NCBI GenBank assembly: GCA_015258065.1
Contig: JABZIZ010000017.1
Span: 1-55,361 of the forward strand
Length of the DNA: 55,361 bases
DNA from: Lachnospiraceae bacterium
GTDB lineage: Bacteria > Bacillota > Clostridia > Lachnospirales > Lachnospiraceae
Direction: 5' to 3'
How positions within the stretch are numbered: the first letter of the stretch is position 1; the number at the start of each line of letters is the position of its first letter. This document shows positions 36,335-44,914 of the stretch, one piece after another. A program made the translations under genes and the position numbers. Under the pieces are notes generated by a model. It had not been told where the DNA came from. It worked only from the letters and a program-made list of their open reading frames with translations, and ran no database searches.

Positions 36335-37453
36335 TTAGTTTGTTTTATTGGCCGGCCAAATGGGGCGATCATCGTAATAGAATGTGTATTGAGGGTGGGG
36401 TTCGGCGCCTTGGTTATAATACTCGTTCAGCTTACTATCAAAATCAATTATTTTTCCGGAGACTAAATCAAGTACGAGGATAGGCTTTGATACTATGATG
36501 TCAGCCTGATCCAGTGCGCGGGGCGTTTTTCTGCCATAAACATCATGATCTGTACTCCAATACGTATGATTTACCCCTGATTGATACCTGGAATGAAAAT
36601 AATAAAAGCTTGTGCCTATATCACAATATATGAGAATCGCATCGTCGGAAGATGCATGTGTTGAATGATACTTTACTGGACTAGATATTGCTTTTGCCTT
36701 TATGAGAAAGACTTTTTGAGTGCGTTGCTCGTAGCCGCTACCCCAGTTAAACGAATCAATTCTTTCCCATTCAAGAGAATCGTTAGAGCGTGTGTTGACG
36801 TTGATGATTTTTTTTTCATTTACATACAGATCACCAGTTTGCGTCGTAATGAATAGATGTTTAAAGTCATTCTTTAAACGGGTGATATCTTTGTGATCTT
36901 GTACAATGGTATAGGGTGTTGTTGCATTTATGTGTAGGGTATAGGGTTGTCCATGGTTGTTTGAGGTCGAGTGAATTCGAATGATATATTCCCCTACCGG
37001 GAGATTGTAAATGGTCGGTGTTGCATCAGATTTTATGGACAATCCAGAATAATTAACGTCATTTGTTTTCTCATCAACTATAAGAAGTTGTGCCTCATAA
37101 GCTGGATTTTCGGTTTGGAGTCCGACAAGAAATCCTTTGTTGCTCTCGGTGATGAAGAAGATGTAGTAATGCTCTTTCAGTTCTTCGGTGAGGGTACCGG
37201 ATTTATCCTCGAGTGGATTGTCGGGCAGAAGGAAAAAACCATCGGGCAGTGCATTTGATTCTTCTTGAGCTGCCTGTAAAAGTTGATTTTTACTGGCATT
37301 GGCGATCGGGGAATGATTTGTAGTGAATTGAGGCAATACATCCACTACATTCAGTTGGGATGGCTCACTTTGTTGACTTGCATAACTGGGAACAGAGATG
37401 CTTAGACTTAACAATAGAATGCAGACCAGTAACATTTCAAGTTTTTTCCTCAT
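36335..37453 (-). CDS. Secreted protein with a PPC-like beta domain
   Basis: 372 residues from ATG 37453, with AAAGGAGAAAGG just upstream; the frame is open further upstream into a duplicated terminator and is not coding there. A clear signal peptide (MRKKLEMLLVCILLLSLSIS) ends near PSYAS, with cleavage about residue 26. Residues of about 90-185 (HYYIFFITESNKGFLVGLQT, IYNLPVGEYIIRIHSTSNN) resemble a bacterial pre-peptidase C-terminal beta-sandwich; this is a pattern judgement. The rest is unassigned, with a Tyr- and His-rich end. No wall anchor is seen. AT-rich codon use sets it apart from neighbours. Probably co-transcribed with the gene at 35181-36308. Confidence 0.78.
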   Translation of the reverse strand: MRKKLEMLLVCILLLSLSISVPSYASQQSEPSQLNVVDVLPQFTTNHSPIANASKNQLLQAAQEESNALPDGFFLLPDNPLEDKSGTLTEELKEHYYIFFITESNKGFLVGLQTENPAYEAQLLIVDEKTNDVNYSGLSIKSDATPTIYNLPVGEYIIRIHSTSNNHGQPYTLHINATTPYTIVQDHKDITRLKNDFKHLFITTQTGDLYVNEKKIINVNTRSNDSLEWERIDSFNWGSGYEQRTQKVFLIKAKAISSPVKYHSTHASSDDAILIYCDIGTSFYYFHSRYQSGVNHTYWSTDHDVYGRKTPRALDQADIIVSKPILVLDLVSGKIIDFDSKLNEYYNQGAEPHPQYTFYYDDRPIWPANKTN

Positions 37454-37501
37454 TTCCTTTCTCCTTTCTACTCCGAAATATTTAAAAACGATAATGGATA
37501 C

Positions 37502-37600
37502 ATGATATTTATCGGTAAAATGCCAAAAAAAATCCATAAAAAACAGGCTGTCTGAGGAAAGATTTTCCTGATCAGACAGCCCGGGAATGAAGGTGAAGTT
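37502..37600. repeat. 99-bp direct repeat, copy 1 (holds an orphan terminator)
   Basis: Nearly identical (about five differences) to 38821-38919, in the same orientation. It contains, on the minus strand at 37538-37581, a hairpin GGCTGTCTGA/TCAGACAGCC with an inner AGGAAA/TTTCCT helix and a T run. No minus-strand gene now ends here, so this terminator has no obvious client. It lies 49 bases upstream of the secreted-protein start. Confidence 0.92.
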
Positions 37601-37678
37601 TTATATTCGGATGGCTCGTCCCACCCTGAGCATATTCCCTGTGGATGTGGGGAGTCTACCTCCATCATACACATTGAA

Positions 37679-37711
37679 ATCTCCATCATTTGGAGGTAAA
37701 ATGATGGAGAT
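37679..37711. promoter_or_regulatory. 12-bp palindrome upstream of the Fic gene
   Basis: ATCTCCATCATT (37679-37690) and AATGATGGAGAT (37700-37711) are perfect inverted arms with a 9-base spacer. A further half-site TACCTCCATCAT starts at 37657; its TACCTCCA (37657-37664) pairs with TGGAGGTA (37691-37698) in the spacer. Lying 25 bases before the Fic start, this is a good operator candidate. The core CCATCATT/AATGATGG recurs downstream of the gene. Confidence 0.7.
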
Positions 37712-37735
37712 AAATCCGAAATGAAGGAGATGCTT

Positions 37736-38782
37736 ATGAGAGATTTTGATTATATTGCAAGTCCCGAGAATTTGCTGACACCTGAAATTGTTCAGATGAT
37801 TAGCAGCATCCATGAACATAAGGGGAAACAGGAATTATTTCTCGAATCCAACGTAGATGAACTGAAAACACTCTTAGAAGTTGCTTTGATTCAGAGTACG
37901 GGAGCATCCAATCGAATCGAAGGTGTTTTTACAAGCGATAAGCGTTTGGAAGAATTGGTAAGCCAGAAGGCAGAACCCCGCAACCGATCTGAGCAGGAAA
38001 TTGCCGGTTATCGTGAGGTGCTTTCCACAATCCACGAAGGCTATGAATATATCAATCCAAGACCGAATATTGTTTTGCAGTTACATCGGGATCTGTACTC
38101 CTATTCACAGGGGGCTGCCGGTGGCAGTTATAAGAACTCCGATAATGTAATTGCAGAAACAGATGCAGAGGGCCATCAGAAAGCACGTTTTATTCCGGTT
38201 CCCGCATTTCAGACTGCTGAAGTGATGGAAGAACTTTGTACTCGCTTCCTTGAAGCGTGGGAAGCTGACCGCATTGATAAACTGGTCCTGATTCCCATGT
38301 TCATTCTGGACTTTCTGTGTATCCATCCTTTCAATGACGGCAATGGTAGAATGAGTCGGTTGCTCACTTTACTGCTTTTCTATAAGGCGGGATACATCGT
38401 TGGGAAATATGTCAGTATGGAAATGCTGATTGAAAAGACAAAAGAAACATATTATGAAGCTCTTCAAGCAAGTTCTGCTGGATGGCATGAGGGTGAAAAC
38501 AGCTATGAGCCTTTTGTTAAGTATTATCTGGGTATCATGCAGAAAGCATATAATGAATTTGAAAGTCGTGTAGAGCATTTGAAGCATCGCAGTCTTTCTA
38601 AGCCTGATCGAATTAAAGCAGTTATTGATCACAAGGTTGGCAAGATTACAAAGAAAGAAATCATGGAGCTTTGTCCTGATATAAGCAGAGTTACCGTGGA
38701 AAGGACTTTGACGGATCTGGTTAAGAGTGGGTATATCGCCAAAGTTGGTGCAGGTCCATCTACCGGGTATGTCCGTATTTAA
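37736..38782 (+). CDS. Fic-domain protein (probable adenylyltransferase) with C-terminal winged helix
   Basis: 348 residues from ATG 37736, with AAGGAG 6 bases upstream; an earlier ATG at 37721 overlaps that site. The catalytic Fic motif is exact: HPFNDGNGRMSR at about 197-208, with the active His and the anion-binding GNGR. An inhibitory helix motif SNRIEG (Ser58-Gly63) marks a class II Fic with N-terminal auto-inhibition. The last 60 residues (KITKKEIMELCPDISRVTVE, RTLTDLVKSGYIAKVG) form a winged helix, so the protein may bind DNA, perhaps the palindromes flanking its own gene. Fic enzymes mostly transfer AMP to Ser, Thr or Tyr of target proteins; the target here is unknown. No partner antitoxin gene is adjacent. 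Confidence 0.93.
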   Translation: MRDFDYIASPENLLTPEIVQMISSIHEHKGKQELFLESNVDELKTLLEVALIQSTGASNRIEGVFTSDKRLEELVSQKAEPRNRSEQEIAGYREVLSTIHEGYEYINPRPNIVLQLHRDLYSYSQGAAGGSYKNSDNVIAETDAEGHQKARFIPVPAFQTAEVMEELCTRFLEAWEADRIDKLVLIPMFILDFLCIHPFNDGNGRMSRLLTLLLFYKAGYIVGKYVSMEMLIEKTKETYYEALQASSAGWHEGENSYEPFVKYYLGIMQKAYNEFESRVEHLKHRSLSKPDRIKAVIDHKVGKITKKEIMELCPDISRVTVERTLTDLVKSGYIAKVGAGPSTGYVRI

Positions 38783-38827
38783 TATCATATTTCCATCATT
38801 ACAAGTAAAATGATGGAAATATGATAT
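38782..38827. promoter_or_regulatory. 19-bp perfect palindrome immediately after the Fic gene
   Basis: ATATCATATTTCCATCATT (38782-38800) and AATGATGGAAATATGATAT (38809-38827) are perfect inverted arms with an 8-base spacer, beginning at the last base of the Fic stop codon. The core and the spacer end GTAA match the palindrome upstream of the gene. No T run follows, so it is not a typical terminator. Its last 7 bases overlap the second 99-bp repeat. Confidence 0.8.
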
Positions 38828-38919
38828 TGATCGGTAAAATGCCAAAAAAAATCCATAAAAAACAGGCTGTCTGGAGAAAGATTTTCCTGATCAGACAGCC
38901 TGGGACTGAAGGTGAAGTT
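38821..38919. repeat. 99-bp direct repeat, copy 2
   Basis: Matches 37502-37600 in the same orientation. This copy lies just after the NCS2 permease stop and serves as its terminator. The two copies enclose the Fic gene and its palindromes, with a start-to-start distance of 1319 bases. Confidence 0.92.
38857..38901 (-). terminator. Intrinsic terminator of the NCS2 permease gene
   Basis: On the minus strand AGGCTGTCTG pairs with CAGACAGCCT (perfect 10 bp), followed by GTTTTTTATGG. It lies about 30 bases past the permease stop. Confidence 0.9.
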
Positions 38920-38932
38920 CTTTTTTAAAAAC

Positions 38933-40300
38933 TTAAATGAACCGATATTTCAGAATAAAGATGACGGTCAGGATCCACATGAGGATGCTGACATTCTTTC
39001 TTTTCCCGCAGATGGAATTGAGCAAGGTGTAGCTGATAATACCGAAGGAGATGCCTTCCGAGATGGAATACATGAAAGCCATGGAGGTGATGCAGATGAA
39101 GCAAGGGATGGCTTCCGTTAACTGGTTCCACTCGATTTTGGCAACCTGCTGCGTCATGAAGAAACCGACCACGATGAGGGCGGGAGCGGTGGCAAATGAA
39201 GGAATGGTGAGAAAGAGAGGGGAGAAGAAGAGGGACAGTAAAAACAGCGCCCCTGTAACGATGGCAGTCAGACCGGTTCTGCCGCCTTCGGCAATGCCGG
39301 CGGAGGATTCCACGAAGGTGGTGATGGTGGAAGTACCAAACATGGCGCCGATGGTGGTGCCGACGGAGTCTGCAAGAAGCGCCCCCTTGATTCCGGGAAG
39401 TTTTCCTTCCTGATCCAGCATGTCCGCTTTGGATGCGCAGCCGACGAGGGTGCCGATGGTATCGAAGATATCAACGAAAAGGAAGGCAAAAACGACGACG
39501 ATGAAGCTCAGAATTCCTTCGCTCCGGATCTGGGAAAAATCCATTTTCATGAAAGTCGGAGCCATGGAGGTCGGTGTAGAGAGGAAACCGGAAGGAATCA
39601 CGGAATAGAATCCTGCCTCCGGATTCGGTACGTAAAGGCCTGCGACCTGGCAGAGAATGCCGAGAATCCATGTAGCCAGAATGCCGATCAGGATATTTCC
39701 CTTGATGTTCTTGATGACCAGAACGGCTGTGATGACAATGCCGATAAAAGCGAGAAGCACGGTGATGCCTTCCGTATGGAAGGTTCCTTTGACAATCGAG
39801 CCGTGAAAGGAAAATAGAGTGACCAGGGTAGAGGAGTCCGTGACGATATGCGAGTTCTGCAGACCGATAAAGCAGATAAAAAGCCCGATGCCGACGGAGA
39901 CGGCGAGTTTCAGATTCTTCGGGATGGCGTTGAAGATGGCCTCACGCACATTCAGGAAGGTAAGCAAGATGAAGAGGATGCCCTCGGTAAATACCGCAGC
40001 CAGAGCAACCTGCCAGGGATAGTGATAGGTCTGAACCACCGTATAGGTAAAATAGGCGTTGAGCCCCATGCCGGCGGAAAGAGCAAAGGGGAGATTTGCA
40101 AACAGCGCCATACAGAATGAGGCAAGGGCGGAAGCCAGAGCCGTTGCGGTAAATACAGAGCCGCCATCCATTCCGGCCGCACCGAGAATATTTGGGTTGA
40201 CCGCCAGAATATAGGCCATTGTCATGAAGGTGGTGATGCCGGCGATCAGTTCGGTTTTGACGTCGGTACCGTGCTCCTTCAACTTAAAGAACTTTTCCAT
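38933..40300 (-). CDS. NCS2/AzgA-type purine permease
   Basis: 455 residues and 12 or more membrane helices. The N-terminus FKLKEHGTDVKTELIAGITT then FMTMAYILAVNPNIL is diagnostic of the AzgA/PbuG branch (adenine, guanine, hypoxanthine uptake), as are LSAGMGLNAYFTYTVV and ESSAGIAEGGRTGL. AAAGGAGG precedes the ATG at 40300. The adenine deaminase gene is divergent, with 232 bases between, which supports adenine or hypoxanthine as substrate. No purine riboswitch was seen in the leader. Confidence 0.94.
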   Translation of the reverse strand: MEKFFKLKEHGTDVKTELIAGITTFMTMAYILAVNPNILGAAGMDGGSVFTATALASALASFCMALFANLPFALSAGMGLNAYFTYTVVQTYHYPWQVALAAVFTEGILFILLTFLNVREAIFNAIPKNLKLAVSVGIGLFICFIGLQNSHIVTDSSTLVTLFSFHGSIVKGTFHTEGITVLLAFIGIVITAVLVIKNIKGNILIGILATWILGILCQVAGLYVPNPEAGFYSVIPSGFLSTPTSMAPTFMKMDFSQIRSEGILSFIVVVFAFLFVDIFDTIGTLVGCASKADMLDQEGKLPGIKGALLADSVGTTIGAMFGTSTITTFVESSAGIAEGGRTGLTAIVTGALFLLSLFFSPLFLTIPSFATAPALIVVGFFMTQQVAKIEWNQLTEAIPCFICITSMAFMYSISEGISFGIISYTLLNSICGKRKNVSILMWILTVIFILKYRFI

Positions 40301-40532
40301 ACTAGATCCTCCTTTTTCAATACAAACTGCCTTTTAGCGTACCACTTAAATAGAGAAATCGTCAATCAAAACAAGTGGGGAGAGACCAATTTCCAGGAGG
40401 GAGGAAAGGGGGGATTGCGAGAAATATGGTAAGATGAAAGCAGGGAAAACTCTCTTGAAGAAACGGCACTTGATTTGTATCCGGATACCAATGCTTTGAT
40501 GGAACCGACATAGACAGTAGAGGAGGAGCGTC

Positions 40533-42239
40533 ATGAAATATGAGGAGTACCAGAAACTGAGGCGTGCGGCACTGGGACAGGCAGAGGCGGATCTGCTTCT
40601 TGCAAACGGAAAACTGGTGGACGTATTTACCGGCGAAATTGTGGAATCTTCAATTGCGGTGAAGGACGGACTGATTATCGGCGTCTCTCGCTCCTACCAG
40701 GCCAAAAAGGTAGTGGACTTGGAGGGAGCCTACATTGCACCCGGCTTCATCGATGCGCATTTGCACCTGGAATCCACGATGGTTTCTCCGGCGGAGCTGG
40801 TGGGAGAAGCGGTGAAAAAGGGCACGACCACCTTTATCGTGGACCCGCATGAGGCGGCAAATGTATCCGGTGCGGACGGGATCCGTTATATTTTGGACCA
40901 GACCGGGCATTCTCCGGCGAATGTCTTCGTCATGATGCCGTCCTGTGTACCGGCGACCGATCTGGACGATAACGGCTGTCTCTTTTCAGCCAATGACATG
41001 TATCCCTTTGTGGGAAATCCAAGGGTCCTGGGACTTGGGGAAGTGATGGACGCTCCGGCGGTTTTAGAGGGAGATCCCCGAATGTTTGCCAAATTTGCTC
41101 TCTTTGAAAACCGCACCATTGACGGACACGCCCCCTATCTTTCCAACAAACAGCTGTCTGCGTATAAGATGGCGGGCGTGGATACCGACCACGAGGCGGC
41201 GACCTTTGCCTATGCGCTGGAAGAGGTGAGAAGGGGGATCCACGTGCATATCCGGGAGGGGAGCGCCGCCCGCAATCTGGAAGATATCGTAAGGGGCATT
41301 GTGGCGGAAAAGATCGATACCGAACACTTCTCTTTTTGCACGGATGACAAACACATCGAAGACATTCTCAGAGAGGGTCACATCGGCTACAACGTGAAAA
41401 AGGCGGTCTCGCTGGGACTATCCCCCGTGAAGGCCATCAAGATGGCGACGATCAATACGGCAAAATGTTACGGCCTCAAGCAGGTCGGTGCGATTTCACC
41501 CGGTTATCAGGCGGATTTCGTGATTCTGGAGGATTTACAGGATTTCCACATCCGCGCCGTTTATTTTAAGGGAAAAAAGGTAGAGGAAAAGGAGCAGGTA
41601 CACGTGCCGAAATGCCCCTCGCACCTGCGACATACGATCCATCTGGATCCGGTGAAAAAGGAGGATTTCCTTCTTCCCATCAGGAAGCGCATCACCCATG
41701 TGATTGGCATGGAAGCGCATCAGATCACGACGAGCAATTTACCGGTGGCCTTTGCCAAAACCGAAAACTTCGAACCGAAGGACGGTTTCTTAAAGATTGC
41801 CGCAGTGGAGCGGCATAAGAATACCGGAAAAATCGGTGTCGCCATCGCCAAAGGCTATGGCATACGCAACGGCGCCATTGCCTCTTCCGTTTCCCATGAC
41901 TCGCATAACATCATCGTCATTGGGGACAGCGATGCGGATATGGCAAGGGCTGTGAACGAGATCATCCGTGTTCAGGGCGGGTATACGGTGGTGGAAGGCG
42001 GGAAGGTTTTTGAAACCCTTCCCCTCCCGATTATGGGGCTGATGAGCGACGCCGGATTTGACAAGGTCGATCATCTTTTGCAAAAGATGAAGAATAAGGC
42101 CTATGAAATGGGAGTTTCGAAGGAACTGGATCCCTTCATCACCCTTTCGTTCATGGCGCTCACGGTCATCCCGACGCTGCGGATTACGCCAAGAGGACTG
42201 TTTCTATTCGATGAGAAAGGATTGCGACCGGTTTCGTAA
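40533..42239 (+). CDS. ade: Adenine deaminase
   Basis: 568 residues. Converts adenine to hypoxanthine and ammonia. It belongs to the amidohydrolase family: metal site IDAHLHLESTMVSPAEL, then VDPHEAANVSG, FALFENRTIDGHAPYL, ATFAYALEEVRRGIHVHIREGS and FCTDDKHIEDI, all as in bacterial Ade. The C-terminal domain (SHDSHNIIVIGDSDADMARA) is also typical. AGGAGG precedes the ATG. Divergent from the purine permease, it completes a purine salvage pair. The 3' end is partly duplicated after the stop codon. Confidence 0.96.
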   Translation: MKYEEYQKLRRAALGQAEADLLLANGKLVDVFTGEIVESSIAVKDGLIIGVSRSYQAKKVVDLEGAYIAPGFIDAHLHLESTMVSPAELVGEAVKKGTTTFIVDPHEAANVSGADGIRYILDQTGHSPANVFVMMPSCVPATDLDDNGCLFSANDMYPFVGNPRVLGLGEVMDAPAVLEGDPRMFAKFALFENRTIDGHAPYLSNKQLSAYKMAGVDTDHEAATFAYALEEVRRGIHVHIREGSAARNLEDIVRGIVAEKIDTEHFSFCTDDKHIEDILREGHIGYNVKKAVSLGLSPVKAIKMATINTAKCYGLKQVGAISPGYQADFVILEDLQDFHIRAVYFKGKKVEEKEQVHVPKCPSHLRHTIHLDPVKKEDFLLPIRKRITHVIGMEAHQITTSNLPVAFAKTENFEPKDGFLKIAAVERHKNTGKIGVAIAKGYGIRNGAIASSVSHDSHNIIVIGDSDADMARAVNEIIRVQGGYTVVEGGKVFETLPLPIMGLMSDAGFDKVDHLLQKMKNKAYEMGVSKELDPFITLSFMALTVIPTLRITPRGLFLFDEKGLRPVS

Positions 42240-42319
42240 GGGAGCGTGATACACAGTGATTGACACCTGAGTCGATCCGGCGTTGCGACCGGTTTCGCAA
42301 GGGAGCGCCATACAGAGTT
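42222..42319. repeat. Duplicated 3' end of ade
   Basis: TTGCGACCGGTTTCGTAAGG, running on to GGAGCG, at 42222 recurs at 42283 (period 61) with a few changes, including the former stop codon TAA changed to CAA. Copy one contains the real ade stop codon. The rest of the 209-base gap holds the promoter at 42358. Confidence 0.88.
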
Positions 42320-42357
42320 CGCCTCCCGCACCGTTTTGGACAAAGTCAATCCGATAT

Positions 42358-42386
42358 TTGTTTTTTCACTCAAAATTTGTTATGAT
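42358..42386 (+). promoter_or_regulatory. Promoter of the zinc-ribbon/ABC operon
   Basis: TTGTTT at 42358-42363, 17 bases, TATGAT at 42381-42386. Transcription would start near 42393, about 56 bases before the start codon. Confidence 0.6.
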
Positions 42387-42448
42387 AACGGCGATTCCAA
42401 ACGGAATCATGATGGAAACAAATGATAAATACACAAGAGGAGAGACCT

Positions 42449-44278
42449 ATGAAAAAATGCCCTAATTGCGGCGCATCTTGTAATGATGATGCCAAGTTCT
42501 GCACAACCTGCGGGAATTCCATGGAGGGAGCGGCACCTGTCACGGAGGATACGACTGTCAAAGAGCAAACAGATCCGGTGAGTGCAGAAGACAGTTCTGC
42601 GGAAGCGCCGACTTCGGGCTCTGCGGAAGAGTCGACTCCGGGCTCCGCGGAAGAGCCGGCTTCCGATTCTTCGGAGACGACAACTTCCGGTAACGGGGAG
42701 AACAACCGGACGTCACCGTATGATTTTGCCTCACAGCAGGAAGTAGAAGCCCCTCCGAAGAAAAAGAAGGGAAAGTACATTCTGATTTTCGCCATTCTGG
42801 CAGCGGTGCTCGCTTGCGGTATCGGCGCCTTTGCGATGGTGGCGGGCAGGCTGAATCGAGCCAAGAATTTCTGGGTGATTCAGGCCAAATTTTTCGGACA
42901 GCGGTTTGCGGCGCTGAAGGATGTGGAGACGGAGGATCAGATTGACTCTACTTACACGTTGTCGGTGGACACGGACAGCGAAGCGTATAACAAGTACCTG
43001 AAGGATTCCTCTCTAGTGTTCCAGTTAAAGGCGGACCAGAAGAAAAATGAGTCGGAGAGCAATCTGGCTCTGAACCTGAAGGGAAGCAACGTGCTCAATT
43101 TCTATACCAAGGCGAATAAGGACGTGGTGAAGCTTGCCAGCCCGGAACTTAGCGAGAAGGTCTATTCCATCAAGACGGATGCCCTTTTAAAAAAGCTTGG
43201 CATGGAAGACGGGAATGCGAAGAAAAAAGAACTGGAGAATCTGACCCGGAAGGAACTGTTGCAGTCGTTAGACGCTTATTTCAGTCTGGTCAAGGCAACG
43301 ACCACGAAGGATAATCTCACGACTTCCAAGGGAAAGCTTACTTTCACCGGTTTTCAGGCGAAGGAGCAGGAGGTGACAATCTATTCTTTCCGCCCGAGCA
43401 AGGAAGATGTGGAGGCGTTTACCAGTAAGTTAAAAGACAAGTTCAAAGAAGGCGATCCTTTATACGATTATCTCTTACAGGTGCAGCTCGGAAATGTGGC
43501 AGGGTCGCAGCTGGGCATGCCCGGAGGCAGTGTTTCCTCCTCCGCCAAAGAAGAGGCGAAGAAGGAGATGGACGAATCCTTTCAGAAATTCTGTGAAGAC
43601 TTGAACCGGACAGGCACCAAACTGGAGTGGAATGTCTATGCCAAGGGCGATCAATTACTGAAGATCGAAATCAAGGGCAGAGAACAGGCGCAGAATACCG
43701 CTGCACAGGAATCCTCTTCCACAGAAGCGGATGGAAAAACGGCGGATGCGCTCGGTGTGTACAGTTATGAATACTGGAAGGAAGGCGATCAGGTACAGGA
43801 GGCGCTCACCATGAAGGATAGCGCAGATGCAGAGGGTTCCGGTTTTGTGAACGAATACAGCACCTCCGGAGATCAGACCAAGGGAGAATTCCACACGATC
43901 GGCGGAGAGCGGCTCACCCTTTCTTACGAAATGAAGGGGGATACGAAGCATCCGCTAATGATTCCTTATGGTACCTATCAAATCACTTATGAAGGAAAGA
44001 CCACGCCGATCGAGGTGACGAAGGGAGAGAAGGGGGATACCAATCTTGTGATCAAGGACCTTGATCTGACGGGAGGAGAGACGGCTACGGTGACACTGAA
44101 CGGTGCGAAGGGAACGAATATCAAGGCGCCCACAGGGGAAGAGGTCGATATGACGAACTGGGATGACGCACAGTATACGAACCTTGCGAACGAACTCAGC
44201 CTCAGTGCGCAGAAGCTTGCCTTGCAGACGATGCAGGAACTCGGTTTGATGGGAAATATGCTCGGTGGAAGTTACTAA
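42449..44278 (+). CDS. Zinc-ribbon membrane protein with large extracytoplasmic domain
   Basis: 609 residues from ATG 42449, after AGAGGAGAG. A zinc ribbon (C4, C7, C18, C21; MKKCPNCGASCNDDAKFCTT) is followed by a low-complexity Ser/Glu/Pro/Thr linker, a Lys cluster, one membrane helix at about 109-132, and about 475 outside residues without cysteine that read as beta-rich. There is no known catalytic motif. It abuts the ABC ATPase gene directly (TAAATG), so it is likely a partner or accessory of the transporter. Same overall plan as the LRR protein at 1227-3317. Function unknown. Confidence 0.85.
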   Translation: MKKCPNCGASCNDDAKFCTTCGNSMEGAAPVTEDTTVKEQTDPVSAEDSSAEAPTSGSAEESTPGSAEEPASDSSETTTSGNGENNRTSPYDFASQQEVEAPPKKKKGKYILIFAILAAVLACGIGAFAMVAGRLNRAKNFWVIQAKFFGQRFAALKDVETEDQIDSTYTLSVDTDSEAYNKYLKDSSLVFQLKADQKKNESESNLALNLKGSNVLNFYTKANKDVVKLASPELSEKVYSIKTDALLKKLGMEDGNAKKKELENLTRKELLQSLDAYFSLVKATTTKDNLTTSKGKLTFTGFQAKEQEVTIYSFRPSKEDVEAFTSKLKDKFKEGDPLYDYLLQVQLGNVAGSQLGMPGGSVSSSAKEEAKKEMDESFQKFCEDLNRTGTKLEWNVYAKGDQLLKIEIKGREQAQNTAAQESSSTEADGKTADALGVYSYEYWKEGDQVQEALTMKDSADAEGSGFVNEYSTSGDQTKGEFHTIGGERLTLSYEMKGDTKHPLMIPYGTYQITYEGKTTPIEVTKGEKGDTNLVIKDLDLTGGETATVTLNGAKGTNIKAPTGEEVDMTNWDDAQYTNLANELSLSAQKLALQTMQELGLMGNMLGGSY

Positions 44279-44914
44279 ATGGACAAGATGGTTTGTGAAG
44301 TGAGATCGATCACAAAACGTTTTCAGAAAGGGGGACCGGCCGTGTTTGCGCCGGTTTCCTTTTCGCTATATGCAGGCGAGATTCTGGGGATCAGCGGAGA
44401 AAACGGGTCAGGCAAGTCCACTCTGGTAGAAATTCTGGCAGGTGTGCAGAAGCCGGACGGAGGAAAGATTGTTTACGGAGAAGGCGTAAAGGGAAGAATC
44501 GGTTATGTGCCCCAGGAAATTGCCCTGTACGATGATTTGCGAGCAGAGGAGAATCTGGCGTTTTTCGGCAGAGCAAGCGGCTTGCCGGAGAAGTTCATCC
44601 GGATTCGCAGCCGTTATCTGCTGGAGCAGCTCTCTCTTCTGGAGCGCAGAAGGGATTTGACGGGCACTTTTTCCGGTGGAATGAAGAGAAAGCTGCATTT
44701 GGCAAGTGCACTGATGCTCACACCAAAGCTCCTCCTCTTGGACGAAGTGACGGAGGGGGTGGACGAGACTTCCTGCGTCCGGATGTTTGACCTGATTCAA
44801 AAGACGGCAAGACAGGGTTGCGGGGTTGTCTTTATCAGTCACAGGGAGGGAGAAGAAGAGAAGCTTTGTAACCGGATCCTTTCGCTACAGAAGGAGGAAA
44901 TATGCATCGGTTAA
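44279..44914 (+). CDS. ABC transporter ATP-binding protein
   Basis: 211 residues with Walker A GENGSGKST, Q-loop YVPQEIALYDD, signature FSGGMKRKL, Walker B KLLLLDEV followed by TEGVDE, and the switch histidine in ISHREGE. The pattern is that of ABC-2 type exporters (CcmA/NatA-like). A compact protein without the extra C-terminal domain of longer relatives. Starts at the stop of the zinc-ribbon gene and overlaps the permease gene by 13 bases. Confidence 0.94.
   Translation: MDKMVCEVRSITKRFQKGGPAVFAPVSFSLYAGEILGISGENGSGKSTLVEILAGVQKPDGGKIVYGEGVKGRIGYVPQEIALYDDLRAEENLAFFGRASGLPEKFIRIRSRYLLEQLSLLERRRDLTGTFSGGMKRKLHLASALMLTPKLLLLDEVTEGVDETSCVRMFDLIQKTARQGCGVVFISHREGEEEKLCNRILSLQKEEICIG

Noticed and set aside
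35144..38932. Integrase, transposase or a second tRNA-end repeat as proof of a mobile island
   Set aside because: None could be found in the block; the island reading rests only on position, composition and the 99-bp repeats.
40301..40532. Purine riboswitch between the purine permease and adenine deaminase
   Set aside because: Both strands were read for the conserved purine aptamer core; only a chance GGTCTCTCC is present and no three-way junction can be drawn.
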